64,000 bases of DNA, from assembly GCF_024753245.1 (NCBI RefSeq), contig NZ_JANUGX010000002.1:186001-250000 (forward strand), in the 5' to 3' direction. Numbering within the stretch: the first letter of the stretch is position 1; each line of letters begins with the position of its first letter. Shown piece after piece: positions 26,963 through 36,024 of the stretch. The notes under the pieces are model-generated. The model searched no databases, had not been told where the DNA came from, and saw nothing but the letters and a program-made list of their open reading frames with translations. The DNA is from Massilia norwichensis. GTDB lineage: Bacteria; Pseudomonadota; Gammaproteobacteria; Burkholderiales; Burkholderiaceae_D. The translations under genes and the position numbers were made by a program.

Positions 26963-28369
26963 TTATACCAGCCCGGTCGCGTAAAACACCCCAATCACAA
27001 AGAACACTGCCAGCGTCTTGATGACGGTAATCGCAAAGATCTCGCGATACGACTCGCGATGCGTGAGTCCGGTCACCGCCAGCAGGGTGATCACGGCGCC
27101 GTTGTGCGGCAGCGTGTCCATGCCGCCGCTGGCCATCGCCACCACGCGGTGCAGCACTTCCAGCGGAATGTGGGCCGCCTGCGCGCCCTGGATGAACAGG
27201 TCGGACATGGCCGCCAGCGCAATGCTCATGCCGCCCGAGGCCGAGCCGGTGATGCCGGCCAGCGAGCTCACCGACACCGCCGCATTCACCAGCGGATTCG
27301 GAATCCCCTTCAAGGCATCGCTGACGACGATGAAACCCGGCAGCGCGGCGATCACGCCGCCGAAGCCGTACTCGGACGCGGTGTTCATCGCCGCCAGCAG
27401 CGCACCGCCGACCGCTTCCTTCGAACCGCTGGCAAAGCGCTGGCTGACGCGGCGGAAAGCCGTGGCCACCACCAGCAGGATGCCGAGCAGCAGCGCGGCT
27501 TCGACCGCCCAGATCGCCAGCACGGTCTTGATGGTGGCCGTCACCGGGGTGTGGACACCGGGCAGGATCTCGGCCGGCACCGTGTAGGCATCGCCGCCGT
27601 ACCAGACCGGGATCATCCTGGTGAACGCGAAGTTGGCGACGCCCACCAGCACCAGCGGCAGGACCGCAACCAGGGGATGCGGCAGCGCTTCCTTGCCGGT
27701 GTCCTCGAGCGGCTCGTTGGCGAGCGCGGTGCCGTAGCCCTCGCCTTTCGCCATCGCCGCGCGGCGGCGCCACTCCAGGTAGGCCAGGCCGACCACGATG
27801 ATGAACAGCGAGCCGATGGTGCCCAGCACCGGTGCGGCCCAGCCGGTGGTCTTGAAGAAGGTGGTCGGGATGATGTTCTGGATCTGCGGCGTCCCGGGCA
27901 GCGAATCCATGGTGAACGAGAAGGCGCCCAGCGCGATCGCACCCGGCATCAGGCGCTTCGGAATATTGCTTTGCCGGTAGAGCTCAGCGGCGAAGGGGTA
28001 CACCGCAAACACCACCACGAACAGCGACACGCCGCCATAGGTCAGCAGCGCGCACACGGCGACGATCACGGCGTTCGCGCGCGAGCGGCCGATGTAGCGG
28101 ATCGCGGCCTGCACGATCGACTTCGAGAAGCCGGACATCTCGATCACCTTGCCGAACACGGCGCCGAGCATGAAGACCGGGAAGTAGAGCTTGACGAAGC
28201 CGACCATCTTTTCCATGAAGATGCCGGAAAACACCGGGGCCACGGCGGACGGATCGGTGAACAGGACCGCGCCGAGCGCGGCGATCGGCGCGAACAGGAT
28301 CACGCTGTAGCCGCGGTAGGCGGCCACCATCAGGAAGGCCAGTGCGGCCAGGACGATCAGGAATGACAA
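26963..28369 (-). CDS. GntP-family permease
   Basis: A 468-residue integral membrane transporter of the gluconate/H+ symporter (GntP, CitMHS-related) family with a dozen hydrophobic segments. Typical features are GAVFGKVIEMSGFSKSIV near residue 70, AVCALLTYGGVSLFVVVFAV near 105, and the repeated SLPGTPQIQNIIPTTFF near 153 and DTLPHNGAVITLLAVTGL near 415. Substrates in the family include gluconate and other sugar acids or hydroxyacids; this branch resembles 3-hydroxybutyrate permeases. The start TTG 28369 is chosen for its strong GAGGAGG ribosome-binding site; the ATG 57 nt upstream is not preceded by one. Confidence 0.85.
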   Translation of the reverse strand: MSFLIVLAALAFLMVAAYRGYSVILFAPIAALGAVLFTDPSAVAPVFSGIFMEKMVGFVKLYFPVFMLGAVFGKVIEMSGFSKSIVQAAIRYIGRSRANAVIVAVCALLTYGGVSLFVVVFAVYPFAAELYRQSNIPKRLMPGAIALGAFSFTMDSLPGTPQIQNIIPTTFFKTTGWAAPVLGTIGSLFIIVVGLAYLEWRRRAAMAKGEGYGTALANEPLEDTGKEALPHPLVAVLPLVLVGVANFAFTRMIPVWYGGDAYTVPAEILPGVHTPVTATIKTVLAIWAVEAALLLGILLVVATAFRRVSQRFASGSKEAVGGALLAAMNTASEYGFGGVIAALPGFIVVSDALKGIPNPLVNAAVSVSSLAGITGSASGGMSIALAAMSDLFIQGAQAAHIPLEVLHRVVAMASGGMDTLPHNGAVITLLAVTGLTHRESYREIFAITVIKTLAVFFVIGVFYATGLV

Positions 28370-28485
28370 AGCGGCCTCCTCTATTGTTGTTCTGCATTCG
28401 CCATGCGCAAGATGCAGATATTTCATCGTTTGATGAAATCATCACACAAAAATCGTGACGATGTTGCAAGGTGCCGGGCCAACAA

Positions 28486-29259
28486 TCAGAAGAATTCGTC
28501 GAGCAGACGGTAGAAGGCGCTCTTGCCGGCATCCTCTTCGATGCCGTAGGCGCGCAGGAAAGGCGCGCACCATTCCTGCCCCCATTCCCCGGCGATGTCG
28601 CGCGTGGCCAGCGCCAGGTCCTGCCAGCGGTCGGCCACGCCCAGGCGCCCGCAATCGATCCAGCCGCTCAAGCAGCCGGCCTCGTCGACGATCAGATTGG
28701 GCAGGCAGGCGTCGCCATGCGTGACGACCAGGTCTTCGGCAACGGGCGCCAGCGCCTGCAGGCGCGCGAACAGGACCGCGGGCGCCAGGCCCTGGTGTTC
28801 GTCGTCGAGATCGTCCTCGTCGACCAGGCCAGCCGCCATGCGCGCACGTGCGTGGGCGATGCGCGCGGCGGCGCGATGGTCGAAGGGACAGCTGCGCGGA
28901 TCGAGCGCGTGCAGCGCCCGCAGCGCCTGCGCCAGCAATTCGATGCCGGCAGCGGGCGCGATGTCCGATGCCAGCAGGTCGCGTCCGGGCAAGGCGCCCA
29001 GCAGCAGCCAGTCGTGGCCGCCGCTCGCGGCCAGGTCGAGCACCGGCGCACAGGGGATGGCGGCGGTGGCCAGCCAGCGCAGGCGCTCGGCTTCGCCGCG
29101 CAGTTCCGCCAGCGGCGCCGCAAGCTCGCGCTTCACGAACAGGCTGGGACGGCCGTCGGCATCCAGACGGAACACGTCCGCCTCGGAGCAGCCGATATCC
29201 TGGGCCGACCAGCGGTAGCCGGCCAGGCGTGCATGCCACGATGCCGGCGCGCGCAGCAT
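28486..29259 (-). CDS. APH(3')-like aminoglycoside phosphotransferase
   Basis: A 257-residue kinase closely resembling APH(3')-II (NptII) end to end. Shared landmarks are [19 protein letters not shown] near residue 16, RPSLFVKRE (ATP-anchoring Lys), [15 protein letters not shown] near 124, [17 protein letters not shown] near 143, the catalytic loop [11 protein letters not shown] near 178, the metal-binding [21 protein letters not shown] near 200, and the C-terminal FYRLLDEFF. The family transfers phosphate to the 3'-OH of kanamycin/neomycin-type drugs. Base composition equals that of the flanks, so it looks resident, not recently acquired. It starts 1 nt after the hydrolase gene stop. Confidence 0.9.
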   Translation of the reverse strand: MLRAPASWHARLAGYRWSAQDIGCSEADVFRLDADGRPSLFVKRELAAPLAELRGEAERLRWLATAAIPCAPVLDLAASGGHDWLLLGALPGRDLLASDIAPAAGIELLAQALRALHALDPRSCPFDHRAAARIAHARARMAAGLVDEDDLDDEHQGLAPAVLFARLQALAPVAEDLVVTHGDACLPNLIVDEAGCLSGWIDCGRLGVADRWQDLALATRDIAGEWGQEWCAPFLRAYGIEEDAGKSAFYRLLDEFF

Positions 29260-29260
29260 C

Positions 29261-30352
29261 TCAGAGATGGCGCAGCGGATGGGCCCAGGCCGGCCACACC
29301 GGCTCGAAGAAGCGCGCCACCATCTCGGGCGTCACTGCGTCGAGCGAGGGCGGATTCCATTGCGGCGCATTGTCCTTGTCGATCACTAGCGCGCGCACGC
29401 CTTCCAGCACTTCGCCGTGTTCGAAATTGCGCCGTACCAGCGAGCGCTCCATGCGCAGGCAGTCGGCCACGTCCAGGACGGCGCCACGCACCAGCATCTC
29501 GCGCGTCACGCACATCATCAGGGGCGAGCGCTGGCGCATCGCGTTCAAGGCCTTCTGCGCGAAGGGGCTGGCGTCGCCTTCGAGCGCGTCCATGACAGCC
29601 TGCACCGACGATGCGCCGAAGTGTCGGTCGACCAGCGCGCGCTGTGCTTCCAGCTCGCTGGCACCGGCCTGCTGCGCGAACGGTGCGGCGAAGGCGCGGA
29701 TCGCTTGCGCCAGCTGCGCGCCTGGCGTCGCGGCGATCAGCGCGTGCAATGCGGCCAGTTCGGCGGACGGCACGAACACGTCGGCCAGGCCGACGTACAG
29801 CGCATCGGCGGCGCCGATGGTGAGGCCGGTCAGCCCCAGATACATGCCGAGCGCGCCCGGCGCGTGCGACAGGAAGTGGCTGCCGCCGACGTCTGGGAAC
29901 AGGCCGATGTTCACCTCGGGCATCGCCACCTTGGTACGTTCGGTCACGATGCGCAGACCGGTGTCCGGGCCGCCCTGGGCGATGCCCATGCCGCCGCCCA
30001 TCACCACGCCATCCATCAGCGCGATATACGGCTTCGGATAGAAGTGAATCAGGTGGTTGAGGGCGTATTCTTCGGTAAAGAAGTCTTCCAGCAGAGCACT
30101 GCCGCAGCCGGCAGATGCGGGGGTCGCATGGCCGGCCTGGTGGAAGAAGCGGATATCGCCGCCTGCGCACAGGGCTTTCTCGCTGCTGCTGGTAATGACG
30201 ACGGCGTCGACGCTTGCGTCCTCGCGCCATGCCAGCAAAGTCTCGGTGAGTGCGCGCACCATCTCCAGCGACAGCGAGTTCAGCGCCTTGGGACGGTCCA
30301 GGGTAATGATGCCGGTGCCGTTGGCAACGCGGGTCTGCACGTATTCGCTCAT
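29261..30352 (-). CDS. 3-hydroxyisobutyryl-CoA hydrolase / enoyl-CoA hydratase family
   Basis: A 363-residue crotonase-superfamily enzyme. Length and motifs fit 3-hydroxyisobutyryl-CoA hydrolase of valine catabolism: [19 protein letters not shown] near residue 52, the oxyanion segment [18 protein letters not shown] near 110, and [19 protein letters not shown] near 143, with Glu and Asp in the hydrolase positions. The C-terminal extension (about 280-363) is typical of this branch. The start at 30352 fits the family (MSEYVQTRV). The APH-like gene follows directly. Enoyl-CoA hydratase activity cannot be excluded. Confidence 0.87.
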   Translation of the reverse strand: MSEYVQTRVANGTGIITLDRPKALNSLSLEMVRALTETLLAWREDASVDAVVITSSSEKALCAGGDIRFFHQAGHATPASAGCGSALLEDFFTEEYALNHLIHFYPKPYIALMDGVVMGGGMGIAQGGPDTGLRIVTERTKVAMPEVNIGLFPDVGGSHFLSHAPGALGMYLGLTGLTIGAADALYVGLADVFVPSAELAALHALIAATPGAQLAQAIRAFAAPFAQQAGASELEAQRALVDRHFGASSVQAVMDALEGDASPFAQKALNAMRQRSPLMMCVTREMLVRGAVLDVADCLRMERSLVRRNFEHGEVLEGVRALVIDKDNAPQWNPPSLDAVTPEMVARFFEPVWPAWAHPLRHL

Positions 30353-30404
30353 GTCTCTTATATTTATTGAAAAGAAAACCGCATTGTAGCGCGCCCAATA
30401 AAGC

Positions 30405-30428
30405 AAAAAGGGCGCCAAATGCGCCCTT
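30405..30428 (-). terminator. Rho-independent terminator of hpf
   Basis: On the minus strand: stem AAGGGCGC/GCGCCCTT (30408-30415 with 30421-30428), 5-nt loop, then TTTTT. It ends the kdsD-to-hpf run. Confidence 0.8.
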
Positions 30429-30458
30429 CGTCTTACCTATGCTGTGCCAGCGGAATGA

Positions 30459-30827
30459 TCACGCTGTAGCAGCAGCTTCTCCTCCCTCGGTGGTCTCGTT
30501 GGCCATGCGTTTGAGTGCGGTGTGACTGTGATCCTGCAACATTTGCTTGTACTTCTGCACCTGGCGGTCGAGGCGGTCCATCAGCATGTCGATCGCGGCG
30601 TAGAGATCGTGCGCGGCACTGGCGACGTGAACGATCTTCCCGGCAACGCGCAGGTTGATCTCGGCCTTCTGGCGCTTCTCTTTTTCGGTGAGGTTGTCTA
30701 TGCAGAGGATGACGTGGGAGTCGATCACTTGATCGAAATGGCGGGTGATGCGTTCAAGCTTGTTCTGTACGTATTCTCGGATTGCTGGGGTTACATCGAG
30801 ATGATGTCCGCTGATAGTGAGATTCAT
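30459..30827 (-). CDS. hpf: Ribosome hibernation promoting factor
   Basis: A 122-residue member of the short HPF/YfiA family that binds the 30S subunit and promotes 100S dimers in stationary phase. The fold is seen in MNLTISGHHLDVTPAIREYV at the start, KEKRQKAEINLRVAGKIVHV near residue 50 and DLYAAIDMLMDRLDRQVQKY near 74. The start at 30827 has AGGAG 5 nt upstream. It follows rpoN by 49 nt, the classical rpoN-hpf pair, and ends at a strong terminator instead of running into ptsN. Confidence 0.95.
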   Translation of the reverse strand: MNLTISGHHLDVTPAIREYVQNKLERITRHFDQVIDSHVILCIDNLTEKEKRQKAEINLRVAGKIVHVASAAHDLYAAIDMLMDRLDRQVQKYKQMLQDHSHTALKRMANETTEGGEAAATA

Positions 30828-30876
30828 ACACACTCCTTTGAAGATGCGCTGCCGGCCTTGGGATACCTGCAGCTTA

Positions 30877-32361
30877 TTACAAGGATTTGCGGAGGCTGAC
30901 GGGTGGGATCTTCAGCGCCTCGCGGTACTTGGCGACCGTGCGGCGTGCGATAACCATTCCCTGTTCCCCCAGCATCTCCGCGATCTTGCTGTCGGATAAA
31001 GGGTTCTTAGGGTCTTCTGCTCCTGTGAGTTGTACGATGAGAGCCCGGATCGCGGTCGAGGATGCTTCACCTCCTGCCTCGGTCGCGACGTGACTCCCGA
31101 AAAAGTACTTCAACTCGAACATGCCGTGCGGCGTCAGCATGTATTTCTGAGTTGTGACACGAGAAATTGTGCTCTCGTGTAGACCTAGTGTATCAGCTAT
31201 CTCACGTAAAACAAGGGGCCGCATGGCAACCGCGCCGTGCGAGAAAAAGTTCCGTTGGCGCTCGACGATTGCTTGCGCCACGCGCAGGATCGTGTCGAAG
31301 CGCTGGCGCATATTTTTGATGAGCCACTTGGCTTCCTGCAATTGCGCATTCAACTGGGACTCCGATTTCCCCTGCTTCAGCAAGGCCGCGTACACGCTGT
31401 TCACGCGCAGGCGCGGCATCACTTCCGGATTCAATTGCACGCTCCAGCCATCCTTCGCGCGGCGCACGATCACGTCCGGCACCACGAAGTCGGAGACATC
31501 GGAAGCGAAGGTCGCGCCCGGATGCGGATTGCACTGGCGGATGACGGCCTGGGCTTCGCGCAGGTCTTCGTCGTCGCAGTCGAGGGCTTTCTTGAGCTTG
31601 TTGAATTCGCGCTGCGCGAACCAGGTCAGATAACGCTCGACGATGGTCAGCGCCATGCGTCGCGTCACCAGCGGCACGCCGGGCATGCGGCGAATCTGCA
31701 GGGCCAGGCATTCGGCGGCGCTGCGTGCGCCCACGCCGGGCGGGTCCATGCTTTGCACCAGCGACAGCGCGGTGCGCAGTTCCTCGAATTCGATTTCGAG
31801 TTCGGCCGGCAGGCGCGCGTGGATGTCGTCCAGCGATTCTTCGAGGTAGCCGTTGTCGTCGAGGGAATCGACGACGATCTCGACCAGCGCGCAGTCGCGC
31901 GGCGAGATGCAGGTCAGGCGCACCTGTTCCATCAGGTGTTCGCGCAGCGAGACCGGACTGGCTTCCAGTTGCGGGCGGCCGTCCTCGTCCTCGCCGCCGT
32001 TGCCCGAGCGGCCGGGCTCGCCCCACTCCATGTCGTGGTCGCCGCCGGCGGCTTCGTCGCCGCCTTCATGCTGACCCTCGGCCTCGCCGTTGCCGCCGCC
32101 TTCCTCGCCCTGGCCGGAGGTGGGCGGCGCATCGGGCGTGGTGGAGGTCTGCGTGCCGTTATTGATCGCGCCGTCGGCCAGCAGGCGCACCGAGCGGTCG
32201 AGCGGATCGTCGAGGCGCTCGAGCAGCGGGTTCTCGCCCAGGACCTGTTCGATCTCCTGGTGGAGTTCGAGCGTGGACAGCTGCAGCAGACGGATCGACT
32301 GCTGGAGTTGCGGTGTCAGCGCAAGGTGCTGTGAGGTCTTGAGTTGCAGCGTCTGTTTCAT
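30877..32361 (-). CDS. rpoN: RNA polymerase sigma-54 factor
   Basis: A 494-residue sigma-54. Region I is the Gln/Leu-rich N-terminus ([20 protein letters not shown]). Region II is an acidic, low-complexity linker (about residues 70-115, Gly/Glu/Asp-rich) that is rather long here. The core-binding region follows ([20 protein letters not shown]), and region III ends with the RpoN box [15 protein letters not shown] near 475. It directs transcription of nitrogen, flagellar and other -24/-12 promoters. It lies 2 nt after lptB in the LPS-export cluster, the usual betaproteobacterial position. Confidence 0.97.
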   Translation of the reverse strand: MKQTLQLKTSQHLALTPQLQQSIRLLQLSTLELHQEIEQVLGENPLLERLDDPLDRSVRLLADGAINNGTQTSTTPDAPPTSGQGEEGGGNGEAEGQHEGGDEAAGGDHDMEWGEPGRSGNGGEDEDGRPQLEASPVSLREHLMEQVRLTCISPRDCALVEIVVDSLDDNGYLEESLDDIHARLPAELEIEFEELRTALSLVQSMDPPGVGARSAAECLALQIRRMPGVPLVTRRMALTIVERYLTWFAQREFNKLKKALDCDDEDLREAQAVIRQCNPHPGATFASDVSDFVVPDVIVRRAKDGWSVQLNPEVMPRLRVNSVYAALLKQGKSESQLNAQLQEAKWLIKNMRQRFDTILRVAQAIVERQRNFFSHGAVAMRPLVLREIADTLGLHESTISRVTTQKYMLTPHGMFELKYFFGSHVATEAGGEASSTAIRALIVQLTGAEDPKNPLSDSKIAEMLGEQGMVIARRTVAKYREALKIPPVSLRKSL

Positions 32362-32363
32362 GA

Positions 32364-33149
32364 CTACATCCGGAAATGTTCACCCAGGTAGACGCGGCGG
32401 ACGGATTCGTTGGCGATGATATCGTCTGGGCGGCCGGAGGCCAGGACCGCGCCCTGGTTGATGATGTAGGCGCGGTCGCAAATGCCGAGCGTTTCACGCA
32501 CGTTGTGGTCGGTGATCAGGACGCCGATGCCGCGCTCCTTCAGGAAGCGCACGATGCGCTGGATCTCGATCACGGCAATCGGGTCGACGCCGGCGAAGGG
32601 CTCGTCCAGCAGCACGAAGCGCGGATTGGTGGCCAGCGCGCGTGCGATCTCCACGCGGCGGCGCTCGCCGCCCGACAGCGACAGCGCCGGGTTCTCGCGC
32701 AGCTTCTCGATCTGCAGCTCGGCCAGCAACTCGTCCAGGCGTTCCTGCATGCGGTTCTTGCTCAGCGGCTTGCCGTCCTCGCGCTGCAGTTCCAGCACGG
32801 CGCGGATGTTCTCTTCCACCGTCAGCTTGCGGAACACCGAGGCTTCCTGCGGCAGGTAGGACAGGCCGAGATTGGCGCGGCGGTGGATCGGCAGGCTCGT
32901 GATGTCGGTGCCGTTGATGACGATGGCGCCGGCATCGGCCGGCACCAGGCCCACGATCATGTAGAACGAGGTCGTCTTGCCGGCGCCGTTCGGGCCGAGC
33001 AGGCCGACCACTTCGCCGCAGGCGACCTGCAGCGAGACGTCGCGCACCACCAGGCGCTTGCCGTAGCTCTTCTGCAGGCCCTTGACGACCAGGGTGCTGC
33101 CGCCACTGACGATGCCGGTCGCGGCGGCTTCTGCGTGGACATCCATCAT
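32364..33149 (-). CDS. lptB: LPS export ABC transporter ATP-binding protein LptB
   Basis: A 261-residue ATPase driving LPS extraction with LptFG. Walker [18 protein letters not shown] is near residues 57-73. The LptB-typical [20 protein letters not shown] follows near 105, then signature [15 protein letters not shown] near 160, Walker [17 protein letters not shown] and switch His [12 protein letters not shown] ~15-residue N-terminal extension precedes the domain. ATG 33149 overlaps the lptA stop (ATGA); the next codon is a second ATG. Confidence 0.95.
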   Translation of the reverse strand: MMDVHAEAAATGIVSGGSTLVVKGLQKSYGKRLVVRDVSLQVACGEVVGLLGPNGAGKTTSFYMIVGLVPADAGAIVINGTDITSLPIHRRANLGLSYLPQEASVFRKLTVEENIRAVLELQREDGKPLSKNRMQERLDELLAELQIEKLRENPALSLSGGERRRVEIARALATNPRFVLLDEPFAGVDPIAVIEIQRIVRFLKERGIGVLITDHNVRETLGICDRAYIINQGAVLASGRPDDIIANESVRRVYLGEHFRM

Positions 33150-33721
33150 TGCTTTCCTGCTCCTGCCGGGGTCGTTGCGGACGCGGCCGGTGCGGTCCTG
33201 CGCGGCGCGATGATGATGGTGCTGCGGCCGCCGCCCTGCTTGCTCTCGCCGCTGGCGTCGTTGTGCACGTTGGCCTGCTCGGTGCGGTTGTCGTAGGAGA
33301 TGAACGGACCGGTGACCTCGCTGGTCATGCGCTTGCCTTCGAGTTGCTTGACGACGGCGTTCGAGAACAGCTTGACCACCTCGGTGCGCTCGTCGTATTC
33401 GATGCGCTGGGCCTGGCCCTCGGTCCACAGGTCGGGGCCGCCGTCGCGCTTCTGGCGGAAGCTCGCGACCTTGCCCGGCTCGGCCGTCAGCGTGAGGAGC
33501 ATGTAGCCTTCCGGGGTTTCCTTCATCACGGCCTTGTCCGACTTGATCAGCAGCGTGCCGCGCGTCAGCACGACGTTGCCGGTCAGGGTGCGGGTCTGGG
33601 TGACCTCGTCGAGGTGGCCGTTGTTGAAATCGACCTGGGCCTGCTTGAGCGAATCGGCCCGCTCCGCCGAGGCGGTCAGGGTTGCCAGCGCAAGCGCGGC
33701 CACAGCGAATATTTTTTTCAT
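33146..33721 (-). CDS. lptA: LPS transport periplasmic protein LptA
   Basis: A 191-residue periplasmic beta-jellyroll protein that bridges LptC and LptD. Signal peptide residues 1-19 end in TASA/ER. The OstA fold shows in ADSLKQAQVDFNNGHLDEVT, LTGNVVLTRGTLLIKSDKAV and ERTEVVKLFSNAVVKQLEGK. The C-terminus is a low-complexity Ala/Pro/Gly tail. Downstream of lptC (37 nt) and overlapping lptB. Confidence 0.92.
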   Translation of the reverse strand: MKKIFAVAALALATLTASAERADSLKQAQVDFNNGHLDEVTQTRTLTGNVVLTRGTLLIKSDKAVMKETPEGYMLLTLTAEPGKVASFRQKRDGGPDLWTEGQAQRIEYDERTEVVKLFSNAVVKQLEGKRMTSEVTGPFISYDNRTEQANVHNDASGESKQGGGRSTIIIAPRRTAPAASATTPAGAGKQ

Positions 33722-33758
33722 TGGATGCGAGTCCTTTCAGTTGTCCTGTCAGCCGCCA

Positions 33759-34367
33759 TCAACGCGCCGTGCGCGGCGGCAAGGTAATCCTGCCGCGTCC
33801 GCCCACCTGCAGCTGCATCGTGGCATTGTTGGCGACCATGCCGACGCCCGTCACCACCGAGGCGCCCACCTTCATCTCGATCGGTTTGTCGGTCTTGGCG
33901 ATTTCCTCGTCCGGCAGCACGGTCAACGCCTCGGTGCGGATGCGCAGCGGCTGCGTGGTCTTGCTGCCCGGGCGCGAGATATCGACGTTGCCGGCCAGGT
34001 CGATCTGGTTCTGGTCCTGGTTGACGTGGGCGGTGTCCGCCGTCATGGTCATGTTCGGATGCTCGGTGCTCATGTTCTGCACCACCGGCTTCTCGATCAC
34101 CGAGGTGTTGTCGGCCGGGCGGTGGGTCAGGCGCTCGCCCGAGATCACATAGCGCGGCTGGCCGGTTTCCGACATGCGCACGAAGCTGAAGTTGTCGATG
34201 ATGTAGTCCGGATCGTTGCCCACGTTGACGTTCGGTCCCCCGGCGTCGCCGCGCATCACCTGCACCAGCCAGAAGCTGCCGAAGGCAAAGAACACGGCCG
34301 CCAGCATCAGGGCCAGCAGACGCCAGCGGTGGGCGGTACGCTTGTTGACGTAGGTGGTGGTCGCCAT
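33759..34367 (-). CDS. lptC: LPS export protein LptC
   Basis: A 202-residue inner-membrane-anchored periplasmic protein passing LPS to LptA. One N-terminal membrane helix is seen (LLALMLAAVFFAFGSFWLVQ, about residues 18-37), then the LptC beta-jellyroll with NDPDYIIDNFSFVRMSETGQ and LSVEMSTEHP-like strands; INxxxTA-type segments (MTMTADTAHVNQDQNQIDLA) follow. The start is taken at ATG 34367; an in-frame TTG at 34388 overlapping the kdsC stop is possible and neither has a clear ribosome-binding site. Confidence 0.88.
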   Translation of the reverse strand: MATTTYVNKRTAHRWRLLALMLAAVFFAFGSFWLVQVMRGDAGGPNVNVGNDPDYIIDNFSFVRMSETGQPRYVISGERLTHRPADNTSVIEKPVVQNMSTEHPNMTMTADTAHVNQDQNQIDLAGNVDISRPGSKTTQPLRIRTEALTVLPDEEIAKTDKPIEMKVGASVVTGVGMVANNATMQLQVGGRGRITLPPRTAR

Positions 34368-34380
34368 GGCTTGCGAGGGA

Positions 34381-34914
34381 TTATCCAAAGTACGGTGCCA
34401 GTGCCTGTTCGTAAGTGCCCTGGGCGCGCATCACCATGTCGCAGACTTCGCGCACGGCGCCGCGGCCGCCCGCGTTCTTCGTCACGTAGTGCGCGCGGTG
34501 CTGCACTTCCGGATGCCCGCTCGGCACCGTCACCGCGAAGCCGACGCGGGTGAGCAGCGGCAGGTCGATCACGTCGTCGCCGATGTAGCCGCACTCCTCG
34601 GCCGTCACGCCGGTCTGTTCCAGCAGCTCGGCGAAGGCCAGGCGCTTGTCGTGCTGGCCCTGGAACACGTGGGTGATCCCGAGGTCCGAGGCCCGCCGAT
34701 CGACGATCGGCGAACGTCGCGCGCTGATGATCGCGGTGCGCACGCCGGTGCGGTTCAGCAGCTGGATGCCGAGGCCGTCCAGCACGAAGAAGGTCTTGGT
34801 GATCTCGCCGTTGGCGTCATAGGTCAGGCTGCCGTCGGTCAGCACGCCGTCGACGTCGAAGATCATGACCTTCACGCGCGCCGCGCGCTGTACGTGTTCG
34901 AGCGGGGTCACCAT
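34381..34914 (-). CDS. kdsC: 3-deoxy-D-manno-octulosonate 8-phosphate phosphatase
   Basis: A 177-residue HAD-superfamily phosphatase releasing KDO from KDO-8-P, with motif I FDVDGVLTDG at residues 19-28, motif II IISARRS near 63, and motif III GYIGDDVIDLPLL near 110. The C0-type short form lacks a cap domain. Adjoins kdsD with a 1-nt overlap and lptC downstream, in the KDO/LPS cluster. Confidence 0.95.
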   Translation of the reverse strand: MVTPLEHVQRAARVKVMIFDVDGVLTDGSLTYDANGEITKTFFVLDGLGIQLLNRTGVRTAIISARRSPIVDRRASDLGITHVFQGQHDKRLAFAELLEQTGVTAEECGYIGDDVIDLPLLTRVGFAVTVPSGHPEVQHRAHYVTKNAGGRGAVREVCDMVMRAQGTYEQALAPYFG

Positions 34915-35936
34915 CAGATCACCTTGGCGCGGGTCAGGTCGTGGATGTGCAGGGCGCCGACCAGCACGTCGTCGGCGTCGGTCACCAGCATCTGGTTGAT
35001 GCGGAATTCCTCCATCACGGCCACGGCGTCGACCGCCAGCTGTTCCGGATGGATACGGCGCGGATTCGCGTGCATGACGTCACGGATCGTCAGCTTGCTG
35101 AAATCATGGGTCTTCTCGAACAGGCGGCGCAGGTCGCCGTCGGTGAACACGCCGACCGGGCGGCCGGCATCGTCGACGATGGCGGTCATGCCCATGCCCT
35201 TCTGCGAAATTTCCAGCAGCGCTTCGGTGAGCGGCGCGTCCGGCTTCACTTGCGGGACGGCATCGCCGCTGCGCATCACGTCGCGCACGTGGGTCAGCAG
35301 CTTGCGGCCCAGGGCGCCGCCCGGGTGCGACAGGGCGAAATCTTCGGACTTGAAGCCGCGCAGTTCCAGCAGCGCGACGGCCAGCGCGTCGCCCAAGGCC
35401 AGCGTGACGGTGGTGGAGGCGGTCGGCGCCAGGTTCAGCGGGCAGGCTTCCTTCTCGACCGAGACGTCGAGGTGCACGTCGGATACCTGTGCCAGGCGCG
35501 AGCCCGACTTGCCGGTCATGGCGATCACCGGCACGCCCATGCGCTTGACGGCCGGAATCACGACTGCCAGCTCGGCGCTTTCGCCGGAATACGAGATCGC
35601 GATCAGCACGTCCTGCGGGGTGACCATGCCGAGGTCGCCGTGCGCGGCTTCGGCCGGGTGCAGGAACAGGGCCGGGGTGCCGGTCGAGGCCAGGGTGGCG
35701 GCAATCTTGCGGCCGATGTGACCCGATTTGCCGATGCCCGAGACGACCACGCGGCCTTTGCAAGCCAGCATCAACGCCACCGCGCGCGGCAGGCTGTCGT
35801 CCTGGCCGAGGCGCGCCGTCAGCTTGCGAATCGCTTCGCCTTCGATGTCCAGGGTCTCGCGGGCCAGCTCCAGAGCACGCTTCGCCTGGGTCTCGTCAAA
35901 ACTTGTCAGCATTATTTTTTCATCGGTTACACTCAT
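34914..35936 (-). CDS. kdsD: D-arabinose 5-phosphate isomerase
   Basis: A 340-residue KpsF/GutQ-family enzyme converting ribulose-5-P to arabinose-5-P, the first KDO step. The SIS domain holds VSGIGKSGHIGRKIAATLAS near residue 62 and the active-site region FLHPAEAAHGDLGMV near 88 (His and Glu). Two CBS domains occupy the C-terminal third (VRDVMRSGDAVPQV near 225, IRDVMHANPRRIHPEQLAVD near 287). The start at 35936 is the better of two (35912 is in frame); ribosome-binding sites are weak for both. First gene of the kdsD-to-hpf run, divergent from the Kef-type antiporter. Confidence 0.93.
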   Translation of the reverse strand: MSVTDEKIMLTSFDETQAKRALELARETLDIEGEAIRKLTARLGQDDSLPRAVALMLACKGRVVVSGIGKSGHIGRKIAATLASTGTPALFLHPAEAAHGDLGMVTPQDVLIAISYSGESAELAVVIPAVKRMGVPVIAMTGKSGSRLAQVSDVHLDVSVEKEACPLNLAPTASTTVTLALGDALAVALLELRGFKSEDFALSHPGGALGRKLLTHVRDVMRSGDAVPQVKPDAPLTEALLEISQKGMGMTAIVDDAGRPVGVFTDGDLRRLFEKTHDFSKLTIRDVMHANPRRIHPEQLAVDAVAVMEEFRINQMLVTDADDVLVGALHIHDLTRAKVI

Positions 35937-36024
35937 GGTGGAAGTATAGCCGAATTGAGAAAGCAAAAAACTTGCCAGATGTAACCGAGTGCACATATTT
36001 ACAGGACCTGAACGATAGCCCCGC

